A stretch of 64,000 nt of DNA from Planctomyces sp. SH-PL14 (GCF_001610835.1 NZ_CP011270.1:6776001-6840000); one strand, 5' to 3'. Shown: positions 55,832-63,480, counted from the stretch's first letter. Notes: generated by a model from the sequence alone, not told the origin. Numbers and translations are program-made.

Positions 55832-57313
55832 ATGAGCGACATCCATCCCACCTCCCACTCCACACCCCGCATCGCCATCATCGGCGGCGGCTTCAGCGGT
55901 CTCGCCGCCGCTCACCACCTCGCCGAACTCGCCCAGAAAACCGGACGCCCCGTCGAACTCCACCTCTTCGACACCACCCACCGCCTCGGCGGACTCGTCC
56001 AAACCGAACAACTCGGCCCCTACACCATCGAACGCGGCGCCGACTCCTTCATCACCAACAAACCCGGCGCCATCAACCTCTGCCGCCGACTCGGCCTCGA
56101 ATCCGAACTCGTCCCCACCGACCCCACCTACCGCGGCTCCCACATCCTCTCCCACGGCCGACCCGTCCCCACCCCCGCCGGCTTCAACCTCCTGGTCCCC
56201 GGCAACCTCTGGGCTGTCCTCTCCACACCGCTTCTGTCTGCCGCCGGAAAACTCCGCTGCCTCGAAGAGTGGTTCATCCCCCCCCGCACCTCACACGGGG
56301 ACGAAAGCCTCGCCTCCTTCACCCGCCGCCGCCTCGGCCCCGAAGTCCTCGACCACATCGTCCAACCCCTCGTCGGCGGCATCTACACCTCCGACCCCGA
56401 ACACCTCAGCCTCGCCGCCACCCTCCCGCGGTTCCTCGACATGGAACACCGCTACGGCGGCCTCCTGAAGTCGGTCTGGAAAACCCGCCGCACCCGTGAC
56501 AACGCCGATCGCGAAGCCGCCGGCGCCCGCTACGGCCTCTTCGTCTCCCTCAAAGGCGGAATCTCGCAGTTCGTCCAGACACTCGCCAACCGTGTCCAAA
56601 CCACCGCCCAGGTCCACCTCGGCCGACGCGTCCACGCCCTCCACAAACCGGATCCGGCCGCCTCGACCGTCGAACTGATCCTGGAGGACGAAAAGCAAAC
56701 GTTCGACCACGTCATCCTGGCCCAGTCTGCGTACACGATGGCCGACCTCACGCGCCGCTGGTCGTCGGAACTGGCCACGCGTCTCGACGAGATCCCCTAC
56801 GCCTCCAGCTCGATCGTCGTCTCCGGACACAACTTGAGCGACATCCGCAATCCGCTCGACTCCTTCGGCCTCGTCATCCCCTACGTCGAGCGGCGGAAGA
56901 TCCTCGCCGTCTCCTACCTCAGCCGGAAGTTCCCGATGCGGGCTCCGGATGGGAAGGTGATCCTCCGGACCTTCATCGGCGGCGCCATGCAGCCGGAACT
57001 GTTCAACCTCTCGGATGACGACATCCGCAAGACCGTCCGGGACGAGCTCCGCGACCTCCTGGGAGTCGCAGGAACGCCGGACTTCGAAGTCCTCACCCGC
57101 TATCCCCGCGCGATGCCGCAGTACCACGTCGGCCATCTCGATCGCGTCCGCGAGATTCGGAAGATCGCCGAGGGACTCGGCTCGATCTCGCTGGCCGGGA
57201 ACGCCTTCGACGGCGTCGGCATCCCGGACACGATCCAGAGCGGGGAAGGGGCCGCGGAACGGGCCTTCGCCGACGTCTTCCGCCCCGGCCGCGCGCCGTG
57301 CGTCGCGGTCTGA
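55832..57313 (+). CDS. hemY: Protoporphyrinogen oxidase (HemY/HemG-type)
   Basis: 493 residues. FAD-binding Rossmann motif IAIIGGGFSGLAAAHHLAE, then GGLVQTEQLGPYTIERGADSFI, LVGGIYTSDPEHLSLAATLPRF (typical of PPO), and the C-terminal LAGNAFDGVGIPDTIQSGEGAAERA. It oxidises protoporphyrinogen IX to protoporphyrin IX in haem synthesis at the membrane. The start at 55832 is the first ATG after repeat copy 9; the earlier frame start lies in the repeat. The first 400 bases have markedly C-rich codons (CTC, ACC, CAC), changing toward G-ending codons later. Confidence 0.92.
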   Translation: MSDIHPTSHSTPRIAIIGGGFSGLAAAHHLAELAQKTGRPVELHLFDTTHRLGGLVQTEQLGPYTIERGADSFITNKPGAINLCRRLGLESELVPTDPTYRGSHILSHGRPVPTPAGFNLLVPGNLWAVLSTPLLSAAGKLRCLEEWFIPPRTSHGDESLASFTRRRLGPEVLDHIVQPLVGGIYTSDPEHLSLAATLPRFLDMEHRYGGLLKSVWKTRRTRDNADREAAGARYGLFVSLKGGISQFVQTLANRVQTTAQVHLGRRVHALHKPDPAASTVELILEDEKQTFDHVILAQSAYTMADLTRRWSSELATRLDEIPYASSSIVVSGHNLSDIRNPLDSFGLVIPYVERRKILAVSYLSRKFPMRAPDGKVILRTFIGGAMQPELFNLSDDDIRKTVRDELRDLLGVAGTPDFEVLTRYPRAMPQYHVGHLDRVREIRKIAEGLGSISLAGNAFDGVGIPDTIQSGEGAAERAFADVFRPGRAPCVAV

Positions 57314-57354
57314 TGTCCGACGTCAGCTCCTCTTCAGATTCCAGAATGACGCCA

Positions 57355-57383
57355 TTGACAGGAACAGAGTCCCTTGGTAAAAT
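57355..57383 (+). promoter_or_regulatory. Consensus sigma-70 promoter upstream of the polycysteine leader
   Basis: TTGACA (57355-57360), a 17-base spacer, TAAAAT (57378-57383), followed by an AT-rich TATATTC. This is the clearest promoter in the window and stands out in high-GC surroundings. Start of transcription would be near 57390, 125 bases before the polycysteine micro-ORF and 440 before the DUF1559 ATG. Confidence 0.7.
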
Positions 57384-57515
57384 ATATTCACGACTTTGGT
57401 GGTAGTTGTTTGTGCGGATGGATGGCACGGCCACCGGGATCGACATCGGACCTCTTGTGCGACTGCTGACCGGCACGTTCCGGAGGCAGGCACGCGGACT
57501 CGAGGAGTCACGACA

Positions 57516-57539
57516 ATGTCTTGCTGTTGTTGCCGCTGA
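57516..57539 (+). CDS. Polycysteine leader peptide MSCCCCR
   Basis: Seven codons: ATG TCT TGC TGT TGT TGC CGC TGA. GAGGAG (57502-57507) lies eight bases before the ATG, an ideal spacing. Four consecutive Cys codons then Arg are unlikely by chance behind a good ribosome-binding site and consensus promoter. Polycysteine short ORFs act as cysteine-responsive attenuators in mycobacteria; such a role here is inference. Translation has not been shown. Confidence 0.55.
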   Translation: MSCCCCR

Positions 57540-57564
57540 GGCCTGCTCTGAACGTCAGGCCGCT

Positions 57565-57588
57565 GACCCGCTTCGGTTGGAGCGGGTC
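57565..57588 (+). promoter_or_regulatory. Hairpin downstream of the polycysteine ORF
   Basis: GACCCGCT-tcggttgg-AGCGGGTC, an eight-base perfect stem 25 bases after the micro-ORF stop. No T tract follows, so it could be part of an attenuator or sequester something, not a simple terminator. Confidence 0.4.
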
Positions 57589-57828
57589 GCCCGCCCGCGA
57601 AATGACGCATCCCCGCCCGGGACGTTCCTTCGCCGAGGTCGGGAACCTGACATCTCGCTTTTACTGAGGCCCCGCCGTCGCTGACGGATGGGTTGTGCTG
57701 AACGCTTTTCTTTCCGACCGGACGCTTGCCTCACTTCGGCGCGTTCTGTGGGTCCCGCTGAGGATGCGCGCCGCACAGAAGTCGGCCGCATTCATCGCCC
57801 TCTTTCCATACGCAGGAACACCTTCGTC

Positions 57829-58845
57829 ATGTCCTTTGCCCCTTCGTTCTTCCGCCGCGGCTCCTTGTCGCGGAAGTCCGGTTTCACGCTGATCGAACTC
57901 CTTGTGGTCATCGCCATCATCGCCGTCCTGGTGTCGATCCTCCTCCCGGCGGTGCAGCAGGCCCGCGAGGCGGCCCGCGCTTCGCAGTGCCGCAGCAACC
58001 TCAAGCAGATCGGCATCGCCCTCCACAACTACCACGAGGTCTTCGGGGCGTTGCCCCCCGGCGTCGTCCACAAGAACGGAAACCAGAATGTTGCCGCCCT
58101 CGGCTCCTACGGCTGGGGGACGTTCATCCTCCCGCAACTCGATCAGGGGACGATGTTCGAGGCGATGCAGACGAACGGTTCCGACCTCGACGAACTCCTG
58201 CGGAACACCTCGCAGCCGGCGGCCCGGGACCTCGTCTTCAAGTCGATCGCCGTCTACCGCTGCCCCTCCGACACCGCTCCGGATCTCAACACGAAGCGGG
58301 AGTGGGACACCCCCTACAGCACGTTCTTCAACAACCAGCCGGTCTACCTCTCGACGTCGAACTACGTCGGTATCTCGGGCTCGCGGTGGGCGACTCCGGA
58401 GGACTGGATCGTCAACCGCCTTGACCCCTACGGTGTCTTCTGGGGGGACAGCCGCGTCCAGTTCAAGGACATCACCGACGGCCTGTCGAACACGTTCATC
58501 GTCGGCGAGCGGGACTGGGAGCTGGGCTGGGCTGCCAACTGGGTCGGGCAGCGGAACTACGTTGGCACCGGCATCTGGGGCTCCCGCCAGAACCTCGCCA
58601 TTCTCGACGTGAAGATCAACGACCCGCTCCTCCAGCCCAACGGCAACCCGGCCGTCAGCCGCGGCTTCAGCAGCACGCACACTGGCGGCGTCCACTTCCT
58701 CCTCGGAGACGGCCGCGTCCAGTTCGTGAGCCAGGACATCGAGTTCAACAACGTCCAGCCTGCCCAGCAGAAGCCGAACAACACCCTCGGCCTCTTCCAG
58801 CGCCTCGGCCGCCGCAACGACGGGCTGTCGTTGGGAGAGTTTTGA
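57829..58845 (+). CDS. DUF1559 type II/IV pseudopilin-like protein (copy 2)
   Basis: 338 residues. Prepilin motif [38 protein letters not shown], then NNLKQIGIALHNYHEVFGALPPG-like DUF1559 core, VQFKDITDGLSNTFIVGERD and the terminal STHTGGVHFLLGDGRVQFVSQ. It is a paralogue of the gene at 45149 with the same architecture but a different variable middle. AGGAACA lies before the ATG. It is followed by a lipoprotein gene. Confidence 0.9.
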   Translation: MSFAPSFFRRGSLSRKSGFTLIELLVVIAIIAVLVSILLPAVQQAREAARASQCRSNLKQIGIALHNYHEVFGALPPGVVHKNGNQNVAALGSYGWGTFILPQLDQGTMFEAMQTNGSDLDELLRNTSQPAARDLVFKSIAVYRCPSDTAPDLNTKREWDTPYSTFFNNQPVYLSTSNYVGISGSRWATPEDWIVNRLDPYGVFWGDSRVQFKDITDGLSNTFIVGERDWELGWAANWVGQRNYVGTGIWGSRQNLAILDVKINDPLLQPNGNPAVSRGFSSTHTGGVHFLLGDGRVQFVSQDIEFNNVQPAQQKPNNTLGLFQRLGRRNDGLSLGEF

Positions 58846-58916
58846 GTCTTCAGCTTTCAGTTTTCAGCCAGACACCGGCCCCGGGAGGGCGAGGCTCCTG
58901 CAGAGCCGCAGCCGCC
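58846..58916. repeat. CAGCTTTCAGTTTTCAGCC and GGGAGGGCGAGGCTCCTG repeats
   Basis: Two repeat families side by side in the DUF1559-lipoprotein spacer: a short CAGTTTTCAG-type copy (58846-58870) and the second GGGAGGGCGAGGCTCCTG copy (58881-58916). The open frame through them ahead of 58956 is not coding. Confidence 0.65.
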
Positions 58917-58955
58917 GCCAGTCCCCCACAACCTCCACCAGAACAACAACCCACC

Positions 58956-59384
58956 ATGACACACCAACGTGCTTTGACAGCGACGGCCCTGATCCTGATT
59001 CCCCTGGCCTGGGCCGGCTGTTCCGAACACGGCCCGCCGCTGGGCTCCGTCAGCGGGACCGTCACCTGGAATGGCGAGCCCGTTCCCTTCGCGTACGTGG
59101 TCTTCCAGCCGGTCGAGCCGAAGGGAGCTTACGGCGCGGCCTACTCCGATGCAGACGGACGCTATGAACTCCTCTACAGCCGCGATCGGAGAGGGGCCCT
59201 CGTCGGCAAGCACGCCGTGACGGTCCGGACTTCCTCGGTCGACGAGATTCAGGTCGAGGATAAGAAGACCGGTCTCATGGTCACGCCCCCCTTGCCGAAG
59301 GGTTACCGTCCCAAGATGGAGAAGCAGTTCGAACGACAGGTCGCCGCGGGGGATAATGCGATCGATCTGGAGATCAAACGGTAA
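58956..59384 (+). CDS. Small lipoprotein with carboxypeptidase-regulatory-like fold (copy 2)
   Basis: 142 residues from the ATG at 58956. Lipobox-like LAWAGC (IPLAWAGCSEHG), then GSVSGTVTWNGEPVPFAYVVFQPVEPKG and YSDADGRYELLYS, the transthyretin-like beta-sandwich seen in lipoproteins behind DUF1559 genes. It parallels the pair at 45149/46232. The longer frame starting at 58842 runs through repeat DNA. Confidence 0.75.
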   Translation: MTHQRALTATALILIPLAWAGCSEHGPPLGSVSGTVTWNGEPVPFAYVVFQPVEPKGAYGAAYSDADGRYELLYSRDRRGALVGKHAVTVRTSSVDEIQVEDKKTGLMVTPPLPKGYRPKMEKQFERQVAAGDNAIDLEIKR

Positions 59385-59404
59385 GGGCGAGGATCTTGGA
59401 ATGA

Positions 59405-59496
59405 GCCTCACGCGGAGACGCGGAGAACGCGGAGGAGACGCCAGGCCAACGTCTCTTCTCCGCGACCTCCGCGTCTCCGCGTGAGCTTTTCTTTTC
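59405..59496. repeat. CTCACGCGGAGACGCGGAG palindrome with T tract
   Basis: The left arm GCCTCACGCGGAGACGCGGA and the right arm TCCGCGTCTCCGCGTGAGC are nearly perfect complements, about 20 bases each, followed by TTTTCTTTTC. It lies just after the lipoprotein stop, so it may act as a rho-independent terminator as well as a dispersed repeat. Confidence 0.75.
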
Positions 59497-59521
59497 TAGG
59501 GCAGTGGGGGCGCCCAATACT

Positions 59522-59850
59522 GACCGACTGGGTCCAGGGGTACCCTGGTGGGGAGTGCAGAGGGGCAACGCCCCTTTGCCCGCCGGAGGCCTGGCCGTCG
59601 AGAGATGTCTGAAGGAGTGTGTGTCCAAGCGCGGACAGTGTGCCGGATGCCCCCTCACAAAACCGCGGGGATTGCAAAGCGAGCGGTGTAGTGTGAGGGA
59701 GTCCTCAACGCTGGTTCTACAAAGGGGACATCCGTTGTTTACCACGGTTCCTCATGGAAGTGCCTCCGGCGGCAAGGGGGCGAGGCCCCCTTGACCCCGG
59801 GCTGCCGTCGCACGTTGGGTTTGAGCTATGACGCTGTGCCGGCAAGGGCG
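59522..59850 (-). repeat. Dispersed hairpin element, copy 10
   Basis: Full-length, minus orientation, between the convergent lipoprotein and HExxH genes. End 2 reads GGGTCCAGGGGTACCCTGG; the third hairpin reads AGGGGCAACGCCCCT; the first reads CAAGGGGGCGAGGCCCCCTTG; end 1 reads GTGCCGGCAAGGGCG. Confidence 0.92.
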
Positions 59851-59923
59851 CGGTTTGAGCCGGCGGGACGAGCCATCCCGTCCCTGATTCACCAACCACC
59901 ATCCGCGAATGCACCCGCCTCGT

Positions 59924-60508
59924 TCAGGCCGCCTTCGCTCCGGTCTTGATCAGCCGTGGAATCGGCACCTGCTGGCCCAGGATCTGCCCGTGCCGCGCCT
60001 TGAGTGACGGAAAGTCGTGCTTGAGGAAACTCAACAGCCGGGCCGGAGGGCGACGGGCCAGATACGCCTTCACGTAGTCCGCCATCCAGCCGTCGTACTC
60101 CTTCTGGCTGCGGGAGTGGGCATGACACCGCCCCGTAAAGCGGCGGATGTCCCCGTTGAAGTGCGGACTGATGTGATACAGCTCATGCAGGATCGTGATC
60201 AGCTTCTCTTCGAACGGCTGATCGAGAAACCGCGGCAGGTAGAACGTCAGCAGGTAGAGCATCTCCTGCCGCCCGATGAACACCCGCTGCAGCGTCCAGG
60301 TCTCGCCGTTGCGATCGGAGAACAACGACCCGTTCTCAAACCGCAGCGGCGTCAGCTTGGCCTGCACGCCGTACTTCTTCCACGTCCGGGTCTGGGCGAA
60401 GCAGACCGCGACGCGGTCCATGTCGATATGCCCGAACTCCGTCAACCGCGTGCAGACATCCCGGCAGACAGCCGTGATGGCAGCGGTGAAGTCGAGGGGA
60501 GCGGACAT
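59924..60508 (-). CDS. Putative metallopeptidase-like HExxH protein
   Basis: 194 residues, no signal peptide. The only motif is HELYH in EEKLITILHELYHISPHFNGDIRRF, a compact HExxH zinc-site with further His residues after it, as in several small zincin families (phage- and SprT-like metallopeptidases). The N-terminal half has aromatic beta-like strands (GVQAKLTPLRFENG, TLQRVFIGRQEMLYLLTFYLP). Substrate and role unknown. Convergent with the lipoprotein gene. Confidence 0.7.
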   Translation of the reverse strand: MSAPLDFTAAITAVCRDVCTRLTEFGHIDMDRVAVCFAQTRTWKKYGVQAKLTPLRFENGSLFSDRNGETWTLQRVFIGRQEMLYLLTFYLPRFLDQPFEEKLITILHELYHISPHFNGDIRRFTGRCHAHSRSQKEYDGWMADYVKAYLARRPPARLLSFLKHDFPSLKARHGQILGQQVPIPRLIKTGAKAA

Positions 60509-60556
60509 GGAACGACGCGTCAGGTTCTGTTCGAAATGGGTGCTCGAAGGTGGCTG

Positions 60557-60625
60557 GCCACACTAGCCCGAAGCGCCAGCGAGGGAAGTTCGCTCCGATC
60601 CCTCGTTGGCGCTTCGGGCTAGTGT
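60557..60625. repeat. ACACTAGCCCGAAGCGCCAGCGAGGGA palindrome
   Basis: Left arm CACACTAGCCCGAAGCGCCA with CGAGGGA and right arm TCCCTCGTTGGCGCTTCGGGCTAGTGTG are complementary over some 26 bases with one or two mismatches, around an AGTTCGCTCCG loop. It is a strong hairpin between the HExxH gene start and the glycosyltransferase gene end, and may be a terminator or dispersed repeat. Confidence 0.75.
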
Positions 60626-60635
60626 GCTGACGGCT

Positions 60636-61568
60636 CTACGCCGCGCGGCGGGAGTTCGTCTCACCCGCCTGCGGGCGGAGCTTTGCGAGGAGTTCTTTGC
60701 GTCCCGCGTTGCTGAGGACCGGGCGGAGCCACTGCGGGATCCGGCGGGACTCGTACCGGCCCTTCTGATGGTGCTCGATGCGGTAGATGTGCGGCACGTC
60801 GATCGGCGTTCCGTGCGTCCCCAGGAGCCAGCGGAACGAGCGGTCTTCGTAGGTGTTCCCGAACCCCGGGCACGGCGTCTGGTAGTGCTTCAGTGCCTCG
60901 CAGTAACCGATCGCCCGGGCGACGTCGCCGTGGACGATCTGCAGCCCGCCGACGGCCTTGTGGTGGACGACCGGATGAAAGAGTTCCGTGTCGATCTCAA
61001 CCAGCGACACCCCTTGCCGCGTCGGTGTTTCCTTGAGGACTTCGGACGCCTCGTGGACGCGATGGCTGCACTGGGCGACGCGGGGGAACAGCAGATAGTC
61101 CCGCCGCCCCTGCAGCTCTTCGCCGAGCTTGTCGAAGGCGTCGCGGTAGAACATCTGGTCGCAGTCGGTGAAGAAGATCCAGTCCGCCGTCGTCGCCTTG
61201 GCGCGCAGGTTGCGGCCGATGGCACGGCGGAAGAGGCGGGGCTTTTCGACCGGGACCCAGTTCCAGGTGACGTTCGAGATCGCGAGCCGTCCGAACTCCT
61301 GGAGCAGGTCGACGGTTCCTTGATCTTCCGGGCAGTAGATGACCGTCATCGTGACGTGCGTCTTCGCGGGCGGCGACAGGACGAGGCTGCTGAGCTGGTA
61401 GCGGAGCAGGTGCGCGTAGTTCCAGCAGTGGCTCACCAGTTCGATATGCAGCGGACCGGTCCGTGCCGGAAGCGACTCCGCCTTCGGCAGCCGCCGTTCG
61501 AAGAGCGTCGGTGAAACCCATCCCTTCGCGGCGATGCGGTAGAACCAGTTCACGAAGAAGTCGTTCAT
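60636..61568 (-). CDS. Glycosyltransferase-like protein (GT-A fold)
   Basis: 310 residues from the ATG at 61568 (GAGAG seven bases upstream). GT-A features: ELVSHCWNYAHLLRYQLSSLVL near the N terminus, TMTVIYCPEDQGT, and a D-x-D metal motif DCD in ADWIFFTDCDQMFYRDAF; later HKAVGGLQIVHGDVARAIGYCEAL and DRSFRWLLGTHG. Donor and acceptor sugars unknown. First of four glycan-related genes at the window end. The longer frame to 61634 begins in a CAGTTTTCAG repeat. Confidence 0.8.
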   Translation of the reverse strand: MNDFFVNWFYRIAAKGWVSPTLFERRLPKAESLPARTGPLHIELVSHCWNYAHLLRYQLSSLVLSPPAKTHVTMTVIYCPEDQGTVDLLQEFGRLAISNVTWNWVPVEKPRLFRRAIGRNLRAKATTADWIFFTDCDQMFYRDAFDKLGEELQGRRDYLLFPRVAQCSHRVHEASEVLKETPTRQGVSLVEIDTELFHPVVHHKAVGGLQIVHGDVARAIGYCEALKHYQTPCPGFGNTYEDRSFRWLLGTHGTPIDVPHIYRIEHHQKGRYESRRIPQWLRPVLSNAGRKELLAKLRPQAGETNSRRAA

Positions 61569-61593
61569 GACGGCTCTCGATCCCCAACAGACT

Positions 61594-61630
61594 GCTTGAC
61601 TGATGACTGAAAACTGATGACTGAAAACGA
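61594..61630. repeat. TGACTGATGACTGAAAACTGATGACTG repeat
   Basis: Copy of the CAGTTTTCAGTCATCAG family in the 76-base gap between the two glycosyltransferase-like genes, a partial inverted copy of the ones at 21913 and 22803. Confidence 0.7.
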
Positions 61631-61644
61631 GCATCGACCATGCT

Positions 61645-62454
61645 CTACTTGTGGAGCACCGCCACGTCGCGGTCGAACTCCCACTTCTTGAACTCGGAGT
61701 GGAGCGGAGCGCCGCAGCAGATCTGCTCGGGGCGATACAGCTCCCACGCCGCCTTGTTGACCGCCGACATGTCGGTCCCGACGTACTCGCCGTGGGCGTC
61801 GATCGACTGCGTCAGGTGATCGAGGAACCGCAGGACTTCCGTTCGCGGGCCGCCGTGAATGCCGGGATTGAGGATCGGATTCCAGGGAAACAGGATCCGG
61901 CCGAACTGTCGCCGCATTTCCCGCCGCATGAAGGTCTTGAGCAGGATCCGCCGGGGCTCGCGGTTGAAGAACAGAGCGTGCCGGCCGCCGTCCTCCTCCA
62001 TGAGCCGGAACGGGTCCCGTTTGAACGCCACGTCGCGGCCGTCGGTGATGAGCACGAGCCGGTCATCGATCGTCCGCAGGAAGTCGCGGACGGCGAAGTG
62101 CCGCTCGAAGAAGATATGCCGCGGACCGACCGTGATTGGAACACAGTCGACGCAGTCGGTCGTGATTTCCCGCATCTCGGCGTCGGGAACGCCGCTGCAC
62201 AGGACCGTTCCGCGGAGGCCGATCCGGTTGATCGTGTTCCACCACGGGCGGAGGTAGTCGAGCATCCGGAACGTCGCGCCCGGCGACTTGAAGGCGACCG
62301 TGATGACCCGCCCCCGCTGGCGGTCGGTGGCGATGGTCTGGACTTCGGCGAGCCGGTCGAGCTGCCCCTCTTTCCACTGCTGCTTCCGCGCGCGGTAGTC
62401 CCTCAGAAAACCGAGCAGGCCATCAAACGGAAGCGAGCGGGCATTTGCGGTCAT
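61645..62454 (-). CDS. Glycosyltransferase-like protein
   Basis: 269 residues. A nucleotide-sugar-transferase-like core: RVITVAFKSPGATFRMLDYLRP, a D-x-R-D motif ITDGRDVAFKRDPF (metal site, cf. DxD), NPILNPGIHGGPRTEVLRFL and GTDMSAVNKAAW. Similar to capsular or LPS glycosyltransferase-like proteins that lack a named family. Same strand and close spacing as its neighbours, so probably an operon with the FkbM gene. Confidence 0.72.
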   Translation of the reverse strand: MTANARSLPFDGLLGFLRDYRARKQQWKEGQLDRLAEVQTIATDRQRGRVITVAFKSPGATFRMLDYLRPWWNTINRIGLRGTVLCSGVPDAEMREITTDCVDCVPITVGPRHIFFERHFAVRDFLRTIDDRLVLITDGRDVAFKRDPFRLMEEDGGRHALFFNREPRRILLKTFMRREMRRQFGRILFPWNPILNPGIHGGPRTEVLRFLDHLTQSIDAHGEYVGTDMSAVNKAAWELYRPEQICCGAPLHSEFKKWEFDRDVAVLHK

Positions 62455-62497
62455 CGACGGGACGTCCGTAAAGGCGAGGCGAGGCGAAGCGAGAGGC

Positions 62498-63172
62498 TTA
62501 GACCCAGTCGAGGTTCACGTTGCGGATCCCCTCGCGGCGGACGCGGTCGCGGAGCGCCTGAGTCCGCTGGGCCAGGTCGTCCGAGAACCGCTCATGGGTC
62601 TCGACGTAGATCGCGGAGATCTCGCGGTGCAGGCCTTCGTCGATGAGCCGGTTGACGAGGTCGACTTCGGCCCCTTCGATGTCGACCTTCAGGACATCGA
62701 CCCGCCGGTCGAGCTGGCGGATGAACGCGATCAGGTCGATGACCTGTACGGAGACCGCGTTGCCGCTCGTGTGGATGTCCCGCCGGACCAGCGAGGACTC
62801 GATCGTGGCCCGTTCAGGACGGGTCTCGAAGCGTTCGGTGCGGAACAGCATCAGCTCGCCCGGCTCGGTCCCGACCGCCGCCTTGTGGAGGTGGACCTGC
62901 GGGTGCCCGGCGAACTTGGATTCGAACTTCTCGATGGCGTACGGGTCCGGCTCAAAGGCGTGGACCTCGCATCCCTGCTTGACGAAGGCCGCGGTCACCT
63001 GACCGACGTTCGCCCCGCAGTCGATGATCAGCGCGCCCTTGGGCAGTGTGCGGATGTAGTTGATGAACTCCCACGCCACACGGCGCTGCACCTTGAACCG
63101 GTTCCGGAACCGGTAGTAGCAGTGCCAGGAGAGCCAGTTGTACCAGTAGGGGTGGTCGACTCGTTTGACCAT
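62498..63172 (-). CDS. FkbM-family methyltransferase
   Basis: 224 residues from the ATG at 63172. SAM-binding motif IIDCGANVGQVTAAF, HAFEPDPYAIEKFESKF, and VDVLKVDIEGAEVDLVNRL, all FkbM hallmarks. It methylates a hydroxyl of a sugar or polyketide; here a surface glycan is likely. Upstream in-frame starts (to 63400) give an arginine/proline-rich tail and are not favoured. First gene of the minus-strand cluster; divergent from the CmcI gene. Confidence 0.88.
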   Translation of the reverse strand: MVKRVDHPYWYNWLSWHCYYRFRNRFKVQRRVAWEFINYIRTLPKGALIIDCGANVGQVTAAFVKQGCEVHAFEPDPYAIEKFESKFAGHPQVHLHKAAVGTEPGELMLFRTERFETRPERATIESSLVRRDIHTSGNAVSVQVIDLIAFIRQLDRRVDVLKVDIEGAEVDLVNRLIDEGLHREISAIYVETHERFSDDLAQRTQALRDRVRREGIRNVNLDWV

Positions 63173-63480
63173 GGGGCACTTCGCGATCGCGTGTTCGGCG
63201 TCCTGCCTCGCGGCCTCCACCGCTCGTCGAGCGGAAGGCCTTGGCCGCGGGCCCACGGTCGAGCGGGATCTGCACCCCGCTCCATCGGGGGCCGGACTAT
63301 AGGCCTGCTTTCGATTCAGCGGCAAGACGGATTCCCCGGCGGGGACATGGGTTGGGGGCCGGTCCCCGGGCGGCCTCGGCGAGAACTCGTCTTGTTGCAA
63401 AAGAGGATCGCGGATTACTGTCCCGGCGGGACGAACTCAACTCCTGAGCGACCGTCCATTCCGGCAAGGATGCCCACCCG
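63173..63480. other. Divergent spacer between FkbM and CmcI-like genes
   Basis: About 310 bases with no credible ORF. It holds G- and C-rich stretches around 63310-63400 (GGCAAGACGGATTCCCCGGCGGGGACATGGG, with a CCCCGGCGGGG palindrome near 63335). Promoters of both genes should lie here; none identified. Confidence 0.35.

Larger units (their letters stand above)
57384..57828. other. Long 5' leader / candidate regulatory RNA region
   Basis: About 445 bases between the consensus promoter and the DUF1559 start. It carries the polycysteine micro-ORF at 57516-57539, then a GACCCGCT/AGCGGGTC hairpin (57565-57572 with 57581-57588), then a GCTTTTACTG stretch near 57657. A longer open frame at 57406-57684 has no recognisable features. 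It may be an attenuator or an independent small RNA. Confidence 0.45.

Noticed and set aside
57406-57684. 92-residue ORF overlapping the polycysteine leader
   Set aside because: No ribosome site, no domain and arginine-rich; the shorter MSCCCCR frame with GAGGAG is better supported.
430-59850. Small proteins encoded by the ten-copy element
   Set aside because: ORFs in different copies use different frames and stops, and carry frame-breaking indels relative to each other, so no conserved peptide.
430-59850. CRISPR or tandem repeat array
   Set aside because: Units are about 320 bp, several kb apart and in both orientations, without spacers.
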